From: Chlamydiae bacterium Ga0074140
GTDB taxonomy: Bacteria > Chlamydiota > Chlamydiia > Chlamydiales > Rhabdochlamydiaceae
Assembly: GCA_001464115.1 (NCBI GenBank)
Contig: LNES01000006.1
Span: forward strand, 186,001-250,000
Reading direction: 5' to 3'
DNA length: 64,000 nucleotides
A program made the position numbers and the translations under genes. Under the pieces are notes generated by a model. That model did not search any database and was not told the origin of the DNA. It saw only the letters and a program-made list of their open reading frames with translations. Below, piece by piece: positions 45,465 through 54,022 of the stretch. Position 1 is the first letter of the stretch; each line of letters starts with the position of its first letter.

Positions 45465-47465
45465 TCACTGGTTCCATTTGAGGTAGATCTCTTTGAGCGC
45501 TTTTGTCTCTTGAGACCAGTCGGTACCAAGCGGATCATCGGGTTCTACGCCTAAATATTGTAAAGTGCGAGAAGCGATCTCGCGAAATGCAGGCGCTGCG
45601 CAGGTTCCGCCATGCTGATTTTTTCCCACACCGGGAATGTATTTAAATTCTGGATCGTCGATGGCAACAAGAAGAACAAATTGCGCATTGTTTGCGGGTG
45701 TAAAGCCGATAAAGGTCGCGATGTGATCCTTTTTGGAGTAGACGCCATTCACGATCTTCTCAGTCGTCGCTGTCTTCCCCGCTTCAGTATACCCAGGAAC
45801 ATCTGCTTTAGAAGCTGTTCCTCCGGGCTTGGTCACAAACTTCATCGAGCGAATCACTCGTTCCGTAATCTCTGGCTCCAAGAGAACTCTTGTGTTTAAC
45901 TCTTCTGCCGTATGATCGAAGATCACCTCTTCCGATCCATCTGCACGCGTCTTGACGATCTTCCGCACGAGTGTCGGTTTCACATCAAATCCCCCATTTG
46001 CAATGATCGCGTAGCTCTTCACCATCTGCATGCTATTCACGAGAATATTGTGTCCGAATGCAAGTGAAAATGGGGTTGGCGCCGACCACTCGAGCGCGCC
46101 ACTAGGGTGCTTTTTTCCAGGGGTAGGGAGAAGCCCCACGCTCTCCCCGGGAAGTTCAATGCCTGTTTTCTGCCCGAAGCCAAAGAGATCGTGCAAGCAC
46201 TCTCGATACCACTTCTCTCCAAGCACTTCGATGACGCGCTGAATCATCCGCGCCATGTAGACGTTCGAAGATTTCTGGAGAGCTAGGTCCATGTTGAGAA
46301 ACTTGTGAGGGTGAAGATCTGAGATGGGTTTGGATCTTCCAGGAAAACGCCCTCCAGCGGTTAAAACTTTTTCGTCTGGAGAGAAGAGCGGAGGCTTTCC
46401 CCTTCTCTTCAGCTCTGCATTCGCTTTGAGGCAAATGGCAAGGGTGAGCGGCTTCATCGTTGACCCTGGCTCAAAAGGATCGGTGATCGCCTTAACTTGC
46501 ATATCATCTGAATGCTTTTCGAAGTAGCGCGCATACTCTGCAGGCTCGAAAGTGGGGTATTGTGCGAGCGCGTAGATCTCTCCAGATCGCGGGTTCATCA
46601 TGATTGCCCAGCCGCGTTTTGCGCCCGCTTTCTGGACAGCTTTTCCAATCTCCTCCTCCGCGATGGCTTGAATGTAGTGGTTGATCGTCAAATAGACATC
46701 TGCACCATTTTCGGGAGCGGCTATCACCTGACCTGCATCCATTGGATGTCTTGGAGAGCGTAGAAGCATCCTCTTCCCTTCGACCCCCTTTAGCAGGTTG
46801 TTGAAGACCAGCTCAAGTCCGCCCGTGGGAATCGTCTTTTTCGTTTTGCCATCCTCCTCTTCACGCACCGTGTGAAGAACCTGCCCAAGAAGCCCGCGGA
46901 AGGGGTAGGAGCGTTTGTAATCCTGGACAAAATAAAGGGCATTGCGTGGGAGTTTGTGGCTCTTATAATACCCATCCCACCATTGTAAAATCCGATTTCT
47001 CTCCTCTTGAGAGAGCCACATCTTCAATTTGCGGCTGCGGCTCTTCTTTTCGAGTTGCAGCAGATTTTTCTCATTCTCCTCCTTCGTCAGACGGAGTAGC
47101 TGAGAGAGTGCCGCGGCAAACTCTTTATGAAGAGGTTTTGGAAAGGAGCTCGGGTCGATGAAGAGATGGAATTTAGCCACATCGACCACAAAGGGGTGAA
47201 GCGCTTCAGGGTGCCCCTTTTTTAGCGTGGTATTCGAATAAAAAACTCCGCGATGGCCTGGCTCATTCACCACGATCTGGTGCTGTTTTTTTGCTACCTT
47301 TTTCCACTTATCCCCTTCGAGGATCTGGATCTTAAAAAACTGGATAATCAGAAAGCTAAACAGCAAAAAAACGAAGAATGCGACATAGAAGAGACGTCTC
47401 CGCTTAGAACGGGGAGGAATCTGTGTGGAGGGCTGAGCCGTAAGAGAAGGTGCGCGTCGTTTCAT
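45465..47465 (-). CDS. ftsI: Penicillin-binding protein 3 / FtsI-type transpeptidase
   Basis: Septal peptidoglycan transpeptidase, 666 residues. A cytoplasmic basic N-terminus and one membrane helix (about 25-44) precede the dimerisation domain and the penicillin-binding domain. Active-site motifs: S335-T-M-K338, S399-S-N401, and K564-T-A566 in place of the usual K-T-G. The alanine at the third position is unusual. Orthologue of Chlamydia pbp3 (CT270) by order with ftsL, rsmH and the CT273-CT275 genes. The gap to ftsL (198 bp) contains a degenerate B element. Confidence 0.95.
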   Translation of the reverse strand: MKRRAPSLTAQPSTQIPPRSKRRRLFYVAFFVFLLFSFLIIQFFKIQILEGDKWKKVAKKQHQIVVNEPGHRGVFYSNTTLKKGHPEALHPFVVDVAKFHLFIDPSSFPKPLHKEFAAALSQLLRLTKEENEKNLLQLEKKSRSRKLKMWLSQEERNRILQWWDGYYKSHKLPRNALYFVQDYKRSYPFRGLLGQVLHTVREEEDGKTKKTIPTGGLELVFNNLLKGVEGKRMLLRSPRHPMDAGQVIAAPENGADVYLTINHYIQAIAEEEIGKAVQKAGAKRGWAIMMNPRSGEIYALAQYPTFEPAEYARYFEKHSDDMQVKAITDPFEPGSTMKPLTLAICLKANAELKRRGKPPLFSPDEKVLTAGGRFPGRSKPISDLHPHKFLNMDLALQKSSNVYMARMIQRVIEVLGEKWYRECLHDLFGFGQKTGIELPGESVGLLPTPGKKHPSGALEWSAPTPFSLAFGHNILVNSMQMVKSYAIIANGGFDVKPTLVRKIVKTRADGSEEVIFDHTAEELNTRVLLEPEITERVIRSMKFVTKPGGTASKADVPGYTEAGKTATTEKIVNGVYSKKDHIATFIGFTPANNAQFVLLVAIDDPEFKYIPGVGKNQHGGTCAAPAFREIASRTLQYLGVEPDDPLGTDWSQETKALKEIYLKWNQ

Positions 47466-47524
47466 GAGAGGAATAATGATGAACGATGAATGATGAGTGA
47501 TGAACAGAAGAAAAGAGATGAAGA

Positions 47525-47655
47525 GGGATCGGGCACGCGCGCGGGCACGGACACGAAAGAAAGAAAAACTTCTCTAATTCTTGTTATTGGATGCAGGTTT
47601 TTCATTGTCCTTGCAAAACTCTTTCCCTTTTTCGTGACCGTGACCGATCTCTCCC
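47525..47655. repeat. Degenerate family B inverted-repeat element
   Basis: Left unit GGGATCGGGCACGCGCGCGG...CACGAAAGAAAG at 47525-47563. The right unit (47628-47655, TTTCGTGACCGTGACCGATC) is the complement with two C-to-A changes. The interior AGAAAAACTTCTC also occurs in the element at 54023. It separates ftsL from ftsI. Confidence 0.75.
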
Positions 47656-47663
47656 TATTCGGC

Positions 47664-48029
47664 TTAGCGATCATCATTAAGCTTGGCAGCGAGGGACAGG
47701 CGAGGCTTAACCGAGGAGGGCTGCTGAGCTGGCGACGAGGGCAAAACGAGCGCAACCCCTTGTTCAGCAGAGATGATCTCTTTAAGAAGAGGGTGTTTAA
47801 GATGGCTAAACTGTGGGGTCCTTGCGAGCTGCATGAGGTGCTCTGGATTTTCAAACTGTTCGATTTCATACTTTAAGCGACCATTCTCCTCTTCAATCGC
47901 CTTCATCTCTTTTGCGAGTTTCGGAAGCTTGATCCTCATCTCCGTCACTTCATTCTGTAAATCGATGAAAGAGTATAGGCAAAATCCGAGGAAGAGTACA
48001 CAGAAGAATAGACGCAGAATTAGGTTCAT
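47664..48029 (-). CDS. ftsL: FtsL-like division protein (CT271-like)
   Basis: Small bitopic membrane protein of 121 residues: one N-terminal helix (about 3-23), then a leucine-zipper coiled coil (KLAKEMKAIEEENGRLKYEIEQFENPEHLMQLA), the pattern of FtsL/FtsB-type divisome proteins. It overlaps rsmH by 4 bp (ATGA). Name is given by position between rsmH and ftsI and by topology. Confidence 0.85.
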   Translation of the reverse strand: MNLILRLFFCVLFLGFCLYSFIDLQNEVTEMRIKLPKLAKEMKAIEEENGRLKYEIEQFENPEHLMQLARTPQFSHLKHPLLKEIISAEQGVALVLPSSPAQQPSSVKPRLSLAAKLNDDR

Positions 48030-48975
48030 GTGAGGAACCCTAACTTTTCGATAAACCTAAGCTTCGCACTGCGCGAACGCGGATTATCGCGCGCTTCTTC
48101 GGATGTGGGAACAAGAGGCTTTTTCGTCAAAAGGCGAAAAGAGGACACAATTCCCTGCGCCTTCGCTTCTCTTTTCGAACGTGCTGGTTGGGCTGCGGAT
48201 TTGAAGATGTTTTTCACGATCCGATCTTCCAGACTGTGAAAGCTGAGAACACCCATTCTTCCGCCAGGCGCCAAAAAATTGAGAGCTTTTTTCAATGCGG
48301 TCTCGATAGCTCCGAGTTCATCATTTACAGCGATGCGCAGTGCTTGAAAGATGAGCGTAGCAGGATGCAGCTTTTTTCTTCCCCCAAGACCGAAAGCAGA
48401 AAGAATGATATCTACAAGTTGCTTAGTTGTTTCGATTGTCTGTTTTTCACGGGCGGTGCAGATTGCCTCCGCAGCTCTTCTCCAGCGCGGCTCCTCTCCA
48501 AATTCACGAAAAATCTCTCCCAGTTTTTGCTGTGGCCACTCGTTGACAATTTTTTTTGCTGTGAGTGCTCCATGTGGATTCATACGCATATCTAAGGGCC
48601 CCTCTTTTGAAAAACTGAAACCTTTTTCTCCTTGATCCAGCTGCATTGACGAGACCCCCAGATCAAAAAAAAACCGTCTACCTGGTTGATTCCCATCGAT
48701 TGTAAAACATTGTCGAGGTCAGAAAAGTTGGTGTGGACAAACTTCACCTTCTCTTTCCATTGAGAAAGAGTCCCCTTCGCAATCTCTAGGGCTTCGGGAT
48801 CCTGATCACAGGCAATATAGGTTTGGATTTCGGGATGACCTTCTAAAATCGCCCGTGCATGACCGCCAGCCCCGAGCGTGCCCTCAAAAAATGTCTTAAG
48901 AGGTTTTTCCTGTAAAAATGTCAAAACCTCGGAGAGCATCACTGACTGGTGTCGCTCTCTTTTCTCCGTGTTCAT
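48026..48975 (-). CDS. rsmH: 16S rRNA m4C1402 methyltransferase RsmH, interrupted by a frameshift
   Basis: SAM-dependent methyltransferase (MraW). The N-terminal part (from 48975) shows RHQSVMLSEVLTFL and FEGTLGAGGHARAIL. The C-terminal part, in another frame, begins SSMQLDQGEKGFSF and LDMRMNPHG and runs to the normal end. The break is in a run of nine T on the coding strand (48665-48673): ten T would give GFFFDLGVSSMQLDQ, the expected family sequence. No other damage is seen, so either the base run is misread, or the run is corrected by slippage of polymerase or ribosome, or the gene is newly inactivated. It overlaps mraZ by 80 bp and ftsL by 4 bp. Confidence 0.88.
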
Positions 48976-49468
48976 CTCTTTTCTCTCCGCTTCCGTCTGT
49001 ATCTAGTAGGGCAAACGCCTCCTCACACATCTGAGCGAGGTCGATCTCAGAATCTTTTCCACCTAAAACTGCATCGAGCTGTGCGTCGTAGCGCTCTTTC
49101 GGCCAGATTTCAATCTTATTTAGGACTCCTGCCACCACGATCTCACTCTTGATATTCACCGCTTTTTTCAACTGAGGTGGGAGAAGAACTCTTCCAACTT
49201 TGTCACAGGTCGTCTGGTGTAGTGTCGAAAAGAAGAGGGTGAAGAATTTCTGAAATTTGCCGATATGTTGTTTGGATTGAAATCTCTGAACAATCTTCTC
49301 AATGTCGCTTTTGCGGTAGATGGCAAGGCATCCGCCAAGACCGAGCGCTAGACTAAACTCCAGCACTCCATTCTCGATGAGACCAAAGCGCATGTTCTGC
49401 GGAAGGACAAAACGTCCCTTCTCGTCGAGTTTCGCAGAAGCAGAACCGCTAAAAAAGTAGCGCGACAT
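48896..49468 (-). CDS. mraZ: MraZ transcriptional regulator with C-terminal extension
   Basis: DNA-binding regulator of the division cluster, 190 residues, about 40 longer than most MraZ. Two SpoVT/AbrB-like halves are seen: SASAKLDEKGRFVLPQNMR and TTCDKVGRVLLPPQLKKA (the DxxGR-hxhP motif twice). The extra tail is hydrophilic (DTDGSGEKRDEHGEK) and its codons overlap the 5' end of rsmH by 80 bp in another frame. The ATG at 49468 gives the typical MSRYFFSGSA start; tandem TGGGA boxes lie 7-27 bp upstream, as expected for autoregulation. Confidence 0.9.
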   Translation of the reverse strand: MSRYFFSGSASAKLDEKGRFVLPQNMRFGLIENGVLEFSLALGLGGCLAIYRKSDIEKIVQRFQSKQHIGKFQKFFTLFFSTLHQTTCDKVGRVLLPPQLKKAVNIKSEIVVAGVLNKIEIWPKERYDAQLDAVLGGKDSEIDLAQMCEEAFALLDTDGSGEKRDEHGEKRATPVSDALRGFDIFTGKTS

Positions 49469-49474
49469 ATTTGA

Positions 49475-49495
49475 TTCCCACAATTTCCCACAATG
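49475..49495 (-). promoter_or_regulatory. MraZ box pair upstream of mraZ
   Basis: On the minus strand TGGGAAATTGTGGGAA holds two TGGGA repeats spaced 10 bp centre to centre, the pattern bound by MraZ in other bacteria. It ends only 6 nt before the start codon, so binding would also hinder translation initiation signals or a very short leader. Confidence 0.75.
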
Positions 49496-49600
49496 TAGCA
49501 CCAGATCCCTAACTCCGCAACCACTTTTGGAAAAATGCGCGAAAAATTGCCAGAAATTCTGCAGCGCAAAATTTTCAAATAGAACAGGTTAAGATCAAAG

Positions 49601-49620
49601 TGGGAAATTGTGGGAAAATA
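49601..49620 (+). promoter_or_regulatory. Second MraZ box pair in opposite orientation
   Basis: The identical 16-bp string TGGGAAATTGTGGGAA occurs on the plus strand, about 120 bp from the first pair and facing the gene at 49788. A B repeat and a terminator-like hairpin lie between it and that gene, so it more likely works with the first pair than on 49788. Confidence 0.6.
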
Positions 49621-49630
49621 AGAAAAGAAG

Positions 49631-49664
49631 CCGGGCACGGGCACGGACGCGGGCACGAAAGAGG
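49631..49664 (+). repeat. Family B repeat unit, unpaired copy
   Basis: CCGGGCACGGGCACGGACGC followed by GGGCACGAAAGAGG. No inverted partner lies nearby. It shares 24 or more bases with the unit at 44232. Part of the 319-bp gap between divergent mraZ and the CT273-like gene. Confidence 0.8.
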
Positions 49665-49677
49665 GAAAGAGCGCCGC

Positions 49678-49725
49678 AAAAAAGAAGGGCCTAAAGAGAT
49701 GAATGCGCAGGCCCCTTCTTTTTTT
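49678..49725. terminator. Hairpin with A and T tracts on both sides
   Basis: AAAAAAGAAGGGCC and GGCCCCTTCTTTTTTT pair with one bulge around an 18-nt loop. It would terminate transcription entering from either side, isolating the CT273-like gene from the division cluster promoters. Its own promoter must then lie in the 60 bp before 49788. Confidence 0.75.
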
Positions 49726-49787
49726 GTGAAATAATTTATTGATAAAAAGAGCTCTTCCATGCGAAGCACAAAGAAAAGGAGGGACTC

Positions 49788-50294
49788 ATGGCAAAAACCA
49801 TCGATAACCTAGGTCCAGATGCATCGTCTCGCTATGCGGAAGATAGGAAGCTCTACGATGATAAGCTCGTTAAAGAGTCGCGTGTAATCCCCTTACAGAC
49901 TGAGATCGATGTCACCCTCCCCTCGTATCCCAGCGAATTTGACCAACTTTTTGAGATTGCAAAACGGAACATCTTCTGGGCAGATTTCTTCGCTCCTCCG
50001 AAGTTTAATGAGCAGAAGAAGAGGCTTTACACCCACCAAATGATCCCATCACTTGGATCTTCTGACAAAAAAGAGGCTCTAGCAGCACGACTTGGTGAGA
50101 TCGTGGAAAGGGCTAAGCAACGCAGAGCCGCGGCAGCGCGTGAGAATCGCCCACTCTCCTGGGAAGAAGAGCGAGAGATCCAAGAGGAGGAGAAGGAGAA
50201 GAACAAGATCCTCTCACTGCTAAATCGGGTCGATTTTTTTGAACGCGCCTTTGTCGACATCAACGCACAACGGAACAGATACCACAAGGGGTAA
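49788..50294 (+). CDS. Conserved hypothetical protein (CT273-like)
   Basis: Hydrophilic protein of 168 residues without signal or membrane segment. The middle has DVTLPSYPSEFDQLFEIAKR and IFWADFFAPP, and the C-terminal half is a charged helix (EEEREIQEEEKEKNKIL). A strong AAGGAGGG Shine-Dalgarno precedes the ATG. It occupies the place of CT273 before the CT274-like and dnaA genes, which is the only ground for the label. Function unknown. Confidence 0.8.
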   Translation: MAKTIDNLGPDASSRYAEDRKLYDDKLVKESRVIPLQTEIDVTLPSYPSEFDQLFEIAKRNIFWADFFAPPKFNEQKKRLYTHQMIPSLGSSDKKEALAARLGEIVERAKQRRAAAARENRPLSWEEEREIQEEEKEKNKILSLLNRVDFFERAFVDINAQRNRYHKG

Positions 50295-50351
50295 AATTGC
50301 GCATTTTTCTTCACTTTATCCTTGATCCCTTATATTTTATCATTGGGTACT

Positions 50352-50747
50352 ATGAGCCACGTAAACTGGTTAGAGATCTTAGGTTGGCATGAACAGGAGC
50401 TCGACGATCTTCGCTTCGTCGGCTACTCCTACATTAAGCAGGGCAACTATGACCTTGCATTGACCTTTTTCGAAGCCCTCACCGTGCTCTCCACAAAACA
50501 TGCCTATGACCTTCAAACGCTAGGGGCTCTCTACTTGCAGAAGAGCAATAATCTCATGGCTCTTAGCACCATCGAAAAAGCTCTCAAGCTAGAGCCACAA
50601 CACTACCCCACTCTTCTCAACCGGGTGAAAGCTCTCTTTGCCCTCGGCTACAAACGGCAAGCTCTTACCGCTGCAAAAAATTTGCAAACTTGTCCTTTGG
50701 AACCGATTGCAAACCAAGCATCAGCTCTTATTTTAGCCTACAGCTAA
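50352..50747 (+). CDS. TPR protein resembling SycD/LcrH chaperones (CT274-like)
   Basis: Protein of 131 residues made almost wholly of three tetratricopeptide-like repeats: FVGYSYIKQGNYDLALTFFE, LGALYLQKSNNLMALSTIEKAL and NRVKALFALGYKRQALTAAK. Size and TPR layout are those of SycD/LcrH class II chaperones for type III translocators, although cytoplasmic TPR scaffolds look the same. The ATG at 50352 is preferred over 50322. It corresponds by position to CT274 and precedes dnaA by 74 bp. Confidence 0.8.
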   Translation: MSHVNWLEILGWHEQELDDLRFVGYSYIKQGNYDLALTFFEALTVLSTKHAYDLQTLGALYLQKSNNLMALSTIEKALKLEPQHYPTLLNRVKALFALGYKRQALTAAKNLQTCPLEPIANQASALILAYS

Positions 50748-50821
50748 CACTTTCAAGCGCTTAAAAAAAGCGCCGAAATTTTGTTGCGACCATTGATTTC
50801 CAATGTTAGATTGACGAGACA

Positions 50822-52156
50822 ATGCTGACACAAAATCCACACGACATCTGGACAAAGTTTCTCGAGCAGATCGAAGAGCGCTGTTCTGCAACGGAGTACG
50901 CGAATTGGATCGCTCCAATCAAACTCGTGGAAGCGTCAGACGAGGGGCTTGTACTCGAGGTCCCCAATGTGTTTGTACAGGAGTACCTTCTCGACAATTA
51001 CAAGCGCGATCTTCTCACCATCGTCCCACTAAAACCCAATGGTGAGCTCGCGCTCTCTTTCGTCATCGCTGAACAGAAAAGAGCACCTATACCCACACCT
51101 TCCCCAGCTCCTGTTGCACCTGTAGCACCGGGAAGAGAGGTGAAGTTCAATCCCGCGTATACGTTTGACCATTTCATTGAAGGGCCTGCAAACCAATTTG
51201 TTAAATCGGCAGCTTTTGGTGTTGCCAATCGTCCGGGCCGCTCCTACAATCCACTGTTCATCCATGGTGGAGTCGGGCTCGGTAAAACTCACCTACTCCA
51301 TGCGATCGGCCACTACATTCAAGAGCATCACAAAAAATTGCGGATCCAGTGCATCACAACGGAAGGATTCATCAACGATCTTGTCGACAATTTGCGCAAC
51401 AAGTCGATGGACCAGATGAAAAAGTACTACCGTTCGCTCGATGTCCTTCTCGTCGACGATATCCAGTTTTTGCAAAACCGCCTCAATTTTGAAGAGGAGT
51501 TCTGTAACACCTTCGAGAGCCTTATTAATCAAAACAAACAGATCATCATCACATCGGATAAGCCTCCAGGACAGTTAAAGCTCTCCGAACGCATGATTGC
51601 GCGGATGGAGTGGGGACTCGTAGCGAATGTGGGAGTACCAGATCTCGAGACGCGTGTTGCCATCCTTCAGCACAAGGCCGAGCAGAAGGGTCTACGCATT
51701 CCACACAAAGTCGCCTTTCTCATTGCAGAACATATCTTCAACAATGTGAGACAGCTCGAAGGAGCGATCAACCGACTCTCTGCATACTGCCGAATGATGG
51801 GACTAGACGTCACTGAAGAGGTGGCTGAAAAGTCGCTCAGCGAACTCTTTCAACCCTCACCGCAAAAACGGATCTCCGTAGAGAGCATTTTGAAAAGTGT
51901 ATCGACGCTTTTTGAAGTCCGCGTTAGCGATCTAAAAGGAGATTCTCGAACAAAAGAGGTCGCCTTTCCAAGGCAGGTTGCGATGTATCTTGCAAAAGAA
52001 CTCATCAACGAATCTCTCATCAAACTCGCTTCCTACTTCGGCGGAAAAACCCACTCTACACTCCTTCACGCCTGGAAAAAAGTGGCAGCACGTCTCGAAA
52101 AAGATGAGACGTTGCGTCAACAGATCCACATGGCAAGAAGAAACTTAGAGAACTAG
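50822..52156 (+). CDS. dnaA: Chromosomal replication initiator DnaA
   Basis: Replication initiator of 444 residues with all four domains: N-terminal [18 protein letters not shown], a proline-rich linker, AAA+ core with Walker [14 protein letters not shown] and Walker [10 protein letters not shown], and the C-terminal DNA-binding domain with the signature around [12 protein letters not shown] and [14 protein letters not shown]. Chlamydia carries two dnaA genes; by order this one equals dnaA_2 (CT275). No cluster of TTATNCACA boxes was seen nearby, so there is no reason to place oriC here. Confidence 0.96.
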   Translation: MLTQNPHDIWTKFLEQIEERCSATEYANWIAPIKLVEASDEGLVLEVPNVFVQEYLLDNYKRDLLTIVPLKPNGELALSFVIAEQKRAPIPTPSPAPVAPVAPGREVKFNPAYTFDHFIEGPANQFVKSAAFGVANRPGRSYNPLFIHGGVGLGKTHLLHAIGHYIQEHHKKLRIQCITTEGFINDLVDNLRNKSMDQMKKYYRSLDVLLVDDIQFLQNRLNFEEEFCNTFESLINQNKQIIITSDKPPGQLKLSERMIARMEWGLVANVGVPDLETRVAILQHKAEQKGLRIPHKVAFLIAEHIFNNVRQLEGAINRLSAYCRMMGLDVTEEVAEKSLSELFQPSPQKRISVESILKSVSTLFEVRVSDLKGDSRTKEVAFPRQVAMYLAKELINESLIKLASYFGGKTHSTLLHAWKKVAARLEKDETLRQQIHMARRNLEN

Positions 52157-52163
52157 AAGAATA

Positions 52164-52327
52164 AGAGGGATCGGGCACGCACGCGGGCACGGGCACGAAA
52201 AAAAGAAGGATTTTTTAACACCGAGCACACCAAGGCGCTTCGCGCAAGAAATTTGACCTTGATGTTTACATTCTTTTTTCTTTCTCTCTTTTGTGCCCGT
52301 GCCCGCGTGCGTGCCCGATCCCTCTTT
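52164..52327. repeat. Family B inverted-repeat element with internal C half
   Basis: Terminal inverted repeats of about 34 bp (AGAGGGATCGGGCACGCACG...) are perfect; 165 bp in all. The interior carries a single left arm of family C (TTTTTTAACACCGAGCACAC at 52211). The right end overlaps the stop codon of the alcohol dehydrogenase gene (52326-52328), so the element forms that gene's 3' end. Confidence 0.88.
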
Positions 52328-53312
52328 ATTGTATTGTAAGGACAACGCTTCCGGTGATCTTTCCCTCTTTTAGATCACGGAGAGCTTCATTCGCGCGCTC
52401 AAGCGGATAGGAGTTCACTTTCACCTCTAGAGGAATCTTGGCTGCAATTTGGAGAAACTCCTCAGCATCTTGACGTGTGAGGTTGGCAACCGATTTGATC
52501 GACCTCTCTTCCCAGAGAAGTTTGTAAGGAAAAGAGGGGATATCGCTCATATGAATATCGGCACAGACGACTACTCCCCCTTTATCAATAGCGCGAAGAG
52601 ATTGTGGAACAAGAGATCCCACGGGGGCGAAGAGAATCGCAGCATCGAGAAGTTTAGGGGGAAGCGTTTCAGAGTCTCCTGCCCATGCGGCTCCTTTTTC
52701 CCGTGCGAATTTCTGCGCCTCAAGATCTCCTCTGCGCGTAAAGACGTAGACCTCACGGCCTTGAGAACGTGCGACCTGGATGAGAAGATGGGCAGAAGAT
52801 CCAAATCCATAAAAGCCTAGGCGTTTAGCCTCTCCGGTAAAACGAAGTGCGCGGTAACCTACAATCCCCGCACAAAGAAGGGGTGCAGCTTGGATATCGC
52901 TATAGGATGCTGGAAGAGGAAAACAAAAACGCTCATCCGCGACGCAAAACTCCGCGTACCCTCCATTTTTTTGATACCCGGTAAACTCGGCATCCATGCA
53001 GAGATTTTCCCGTTTTGAGCGGCAAAATGCACATCTTCCGCACGTCTCTCCAAGCCAGGGCACGCCAACCCGCTCCCCCACTTTTCGCAGATGAACGCCT
53101 TCACCAATCTGTTTTACAACTCCAACAACCTGATGACCGAGAATGAGTGGAAGTTTTGGTTTAGGAAGCTCACCATCGAAAATGTGGAGATCGGTGCGGC
53201 AGATACCGCAGGTCTTTACCTCGATGAGGATCTCTCCTTTCCCAGGCTTTGGAACCGGCAGATTCTCCAGCTTGAGAGGTCCGCCTATCTTTTCTAAAAC
53301 CATTGCGCGCAT
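52326..53312 (-). CDS. Zinc-dependent alcohol dehydrogenase
   Basis: Medium-chain dehydrogenase of 328 residues. Catalytic zinc ligands are in CGICRTDLH and GHQVVGVV; the structural zinc cysteines are in CGRCAFCRSKRENLC; the Rossmann loop is GFYGFGSSAHLLIQVA (GxGxxA-like). Probably NAD(P)-dependent alcohol or aldehyde reduction; substrate unknown. It starts at the ATG at 53312 (a GTG at 53318 is possible). It lies 13 bp after comF on the same strand, so the two may be co-transcribed. Confidence 0.92.
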   Translation of the reverse strand: MRAMVLEKIGGPLKLENLPVPKPGKGEILIEVKTCGICRTDLHIFDGELPKPKLPLILGHQVVGVVKQIGEGVHLRKVGERVGVPWLGETCGRCAFCRSKRENLCMDAEFTGYQKNGGYAEFCVADERFCFPLPASYSDIQAAPLLCAGIVGYRALRFTGEAKRLGFYGFGSSAHLLIQVARSQGREVYVFTRRGDLEAQKFAREKGAAWAGDSETLPPKLLDAAILFAPVGSLVPQSLRAIDKGGVVVCADIHMSDIPSFPYKLLWEERSIKSVANLTRQDAEEFLQIAAKIPLEVKVNSYPLERANEALRDLKEGKITGSVVLTIQ

Positions 53313-53324
53313 ACACACTCAGTA

Positions 53325-54011
53325 TTAAACACAAAATGTCAGGGCGTAGAGTGCTGACGGAAAGCCCTCTTCGAGAACCCGTGCGCAAGCACGGAGAGTG
53401 GCCCCTGTCGTCATCACATCATCCACCAGTAATACCGATTTATCAGATATCTGACCTCCTCTTTTCCATTGGAAGGCATTTGAGGAGAGCTTTTCGCGCG
53501 CTTTTTTCGAAAGACCTGTTTGGGGAAAATCACCGATTCTCTTGCGCAAAAGCTCTTCCACGGGTCTCTCAAGAAGAGCACCTACCTCTTTGGCAATCAG
53601 TAGACTCTGGCTATAACCGCGTGCAAGGCGTCTTACCCAAGACTGAGGAACAGGAACGATAAGGTCGGGAAGCGGGAGATCGAGACGTAAGAATTGGACA
53701 ACCATCCACGAGGCGAGATCTTTGGCAAGCTCCTCTCTTTTTCCGAACTTGAGTGCGCGCATAAGTGATGCAGCAGGGCCATCATATTCAAATGCTGCCA
53801 CAACACGCTTAAATGGAGATCCTCGTTCGATGCACCGCGCGCATCTTCCTTCATCCATCTCTGCAAAGCAGCGTCTGCACCTTCCCTCTGGCTCCACCAG
53901 TGTCATCTGCTCCAGGCAGTGAGCGCATAGCCTCTCCCGCGGCGAAGCCAGCACCTCTTCACAGTGCAGGCAGCTCGTCGGAAATACTACGTTAAGTACT
54001 GCTTTAAACAT
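53325..54011 (-). CDS. comF: ComF-family phosphoribosyltransferase-like protein
   Basis: Protein of 228 residues. An N-terminal zinc-binding region with several Cys pairs (SCLHCEE, LCAHCLEQ, CRRCFAEMDEGRCARC) precedes a phosphoribosyltransferase fold with the PRPP loop VLLVDDVMTTGATL. In other bacteria ComF helps take up transforming DNA. The ATG at 54011 (MFKAVLNVVFP) is chosen because the longer frame runs into the B repeat element. It is encoded directly downstream of that element. Confidence 0.9.
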   Translation of the reverse strand: MFKAVLNVVFPTSCLHCEEVLASPRERLCAHCLEQMTLVEPEGRCRRCFAEMDEGRCARCIERGSPFKRVVAAFEYDGPAASLMRALKFGKREELAKDLASWMVVQFLRLDLPLPDLIVPVPQSWVRRLARGYSQSLLIAKEVGALLERPVEELLRKRIGDFPQTGLSKKAREKLSSNAFQWKRGGQISDKSVLLVDDVMTTGATLRACARVLEEGFPSALYALTFCV

Positions 54012-54022
54012 ACTTGGGAAAG

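Noticed and set aside
47490..47876. 128-codon plus-strand frame across the ftsI-ftsL gap
   Set aside because: Runs through repeat B and opposite ftsL; no independent evidence.
50750..50821. Possible replication origin next to dnaA
   Set aside because: No cluster of DnaA boxes or AT-rich unwinding region; this is the second dnaA copy by synteny.
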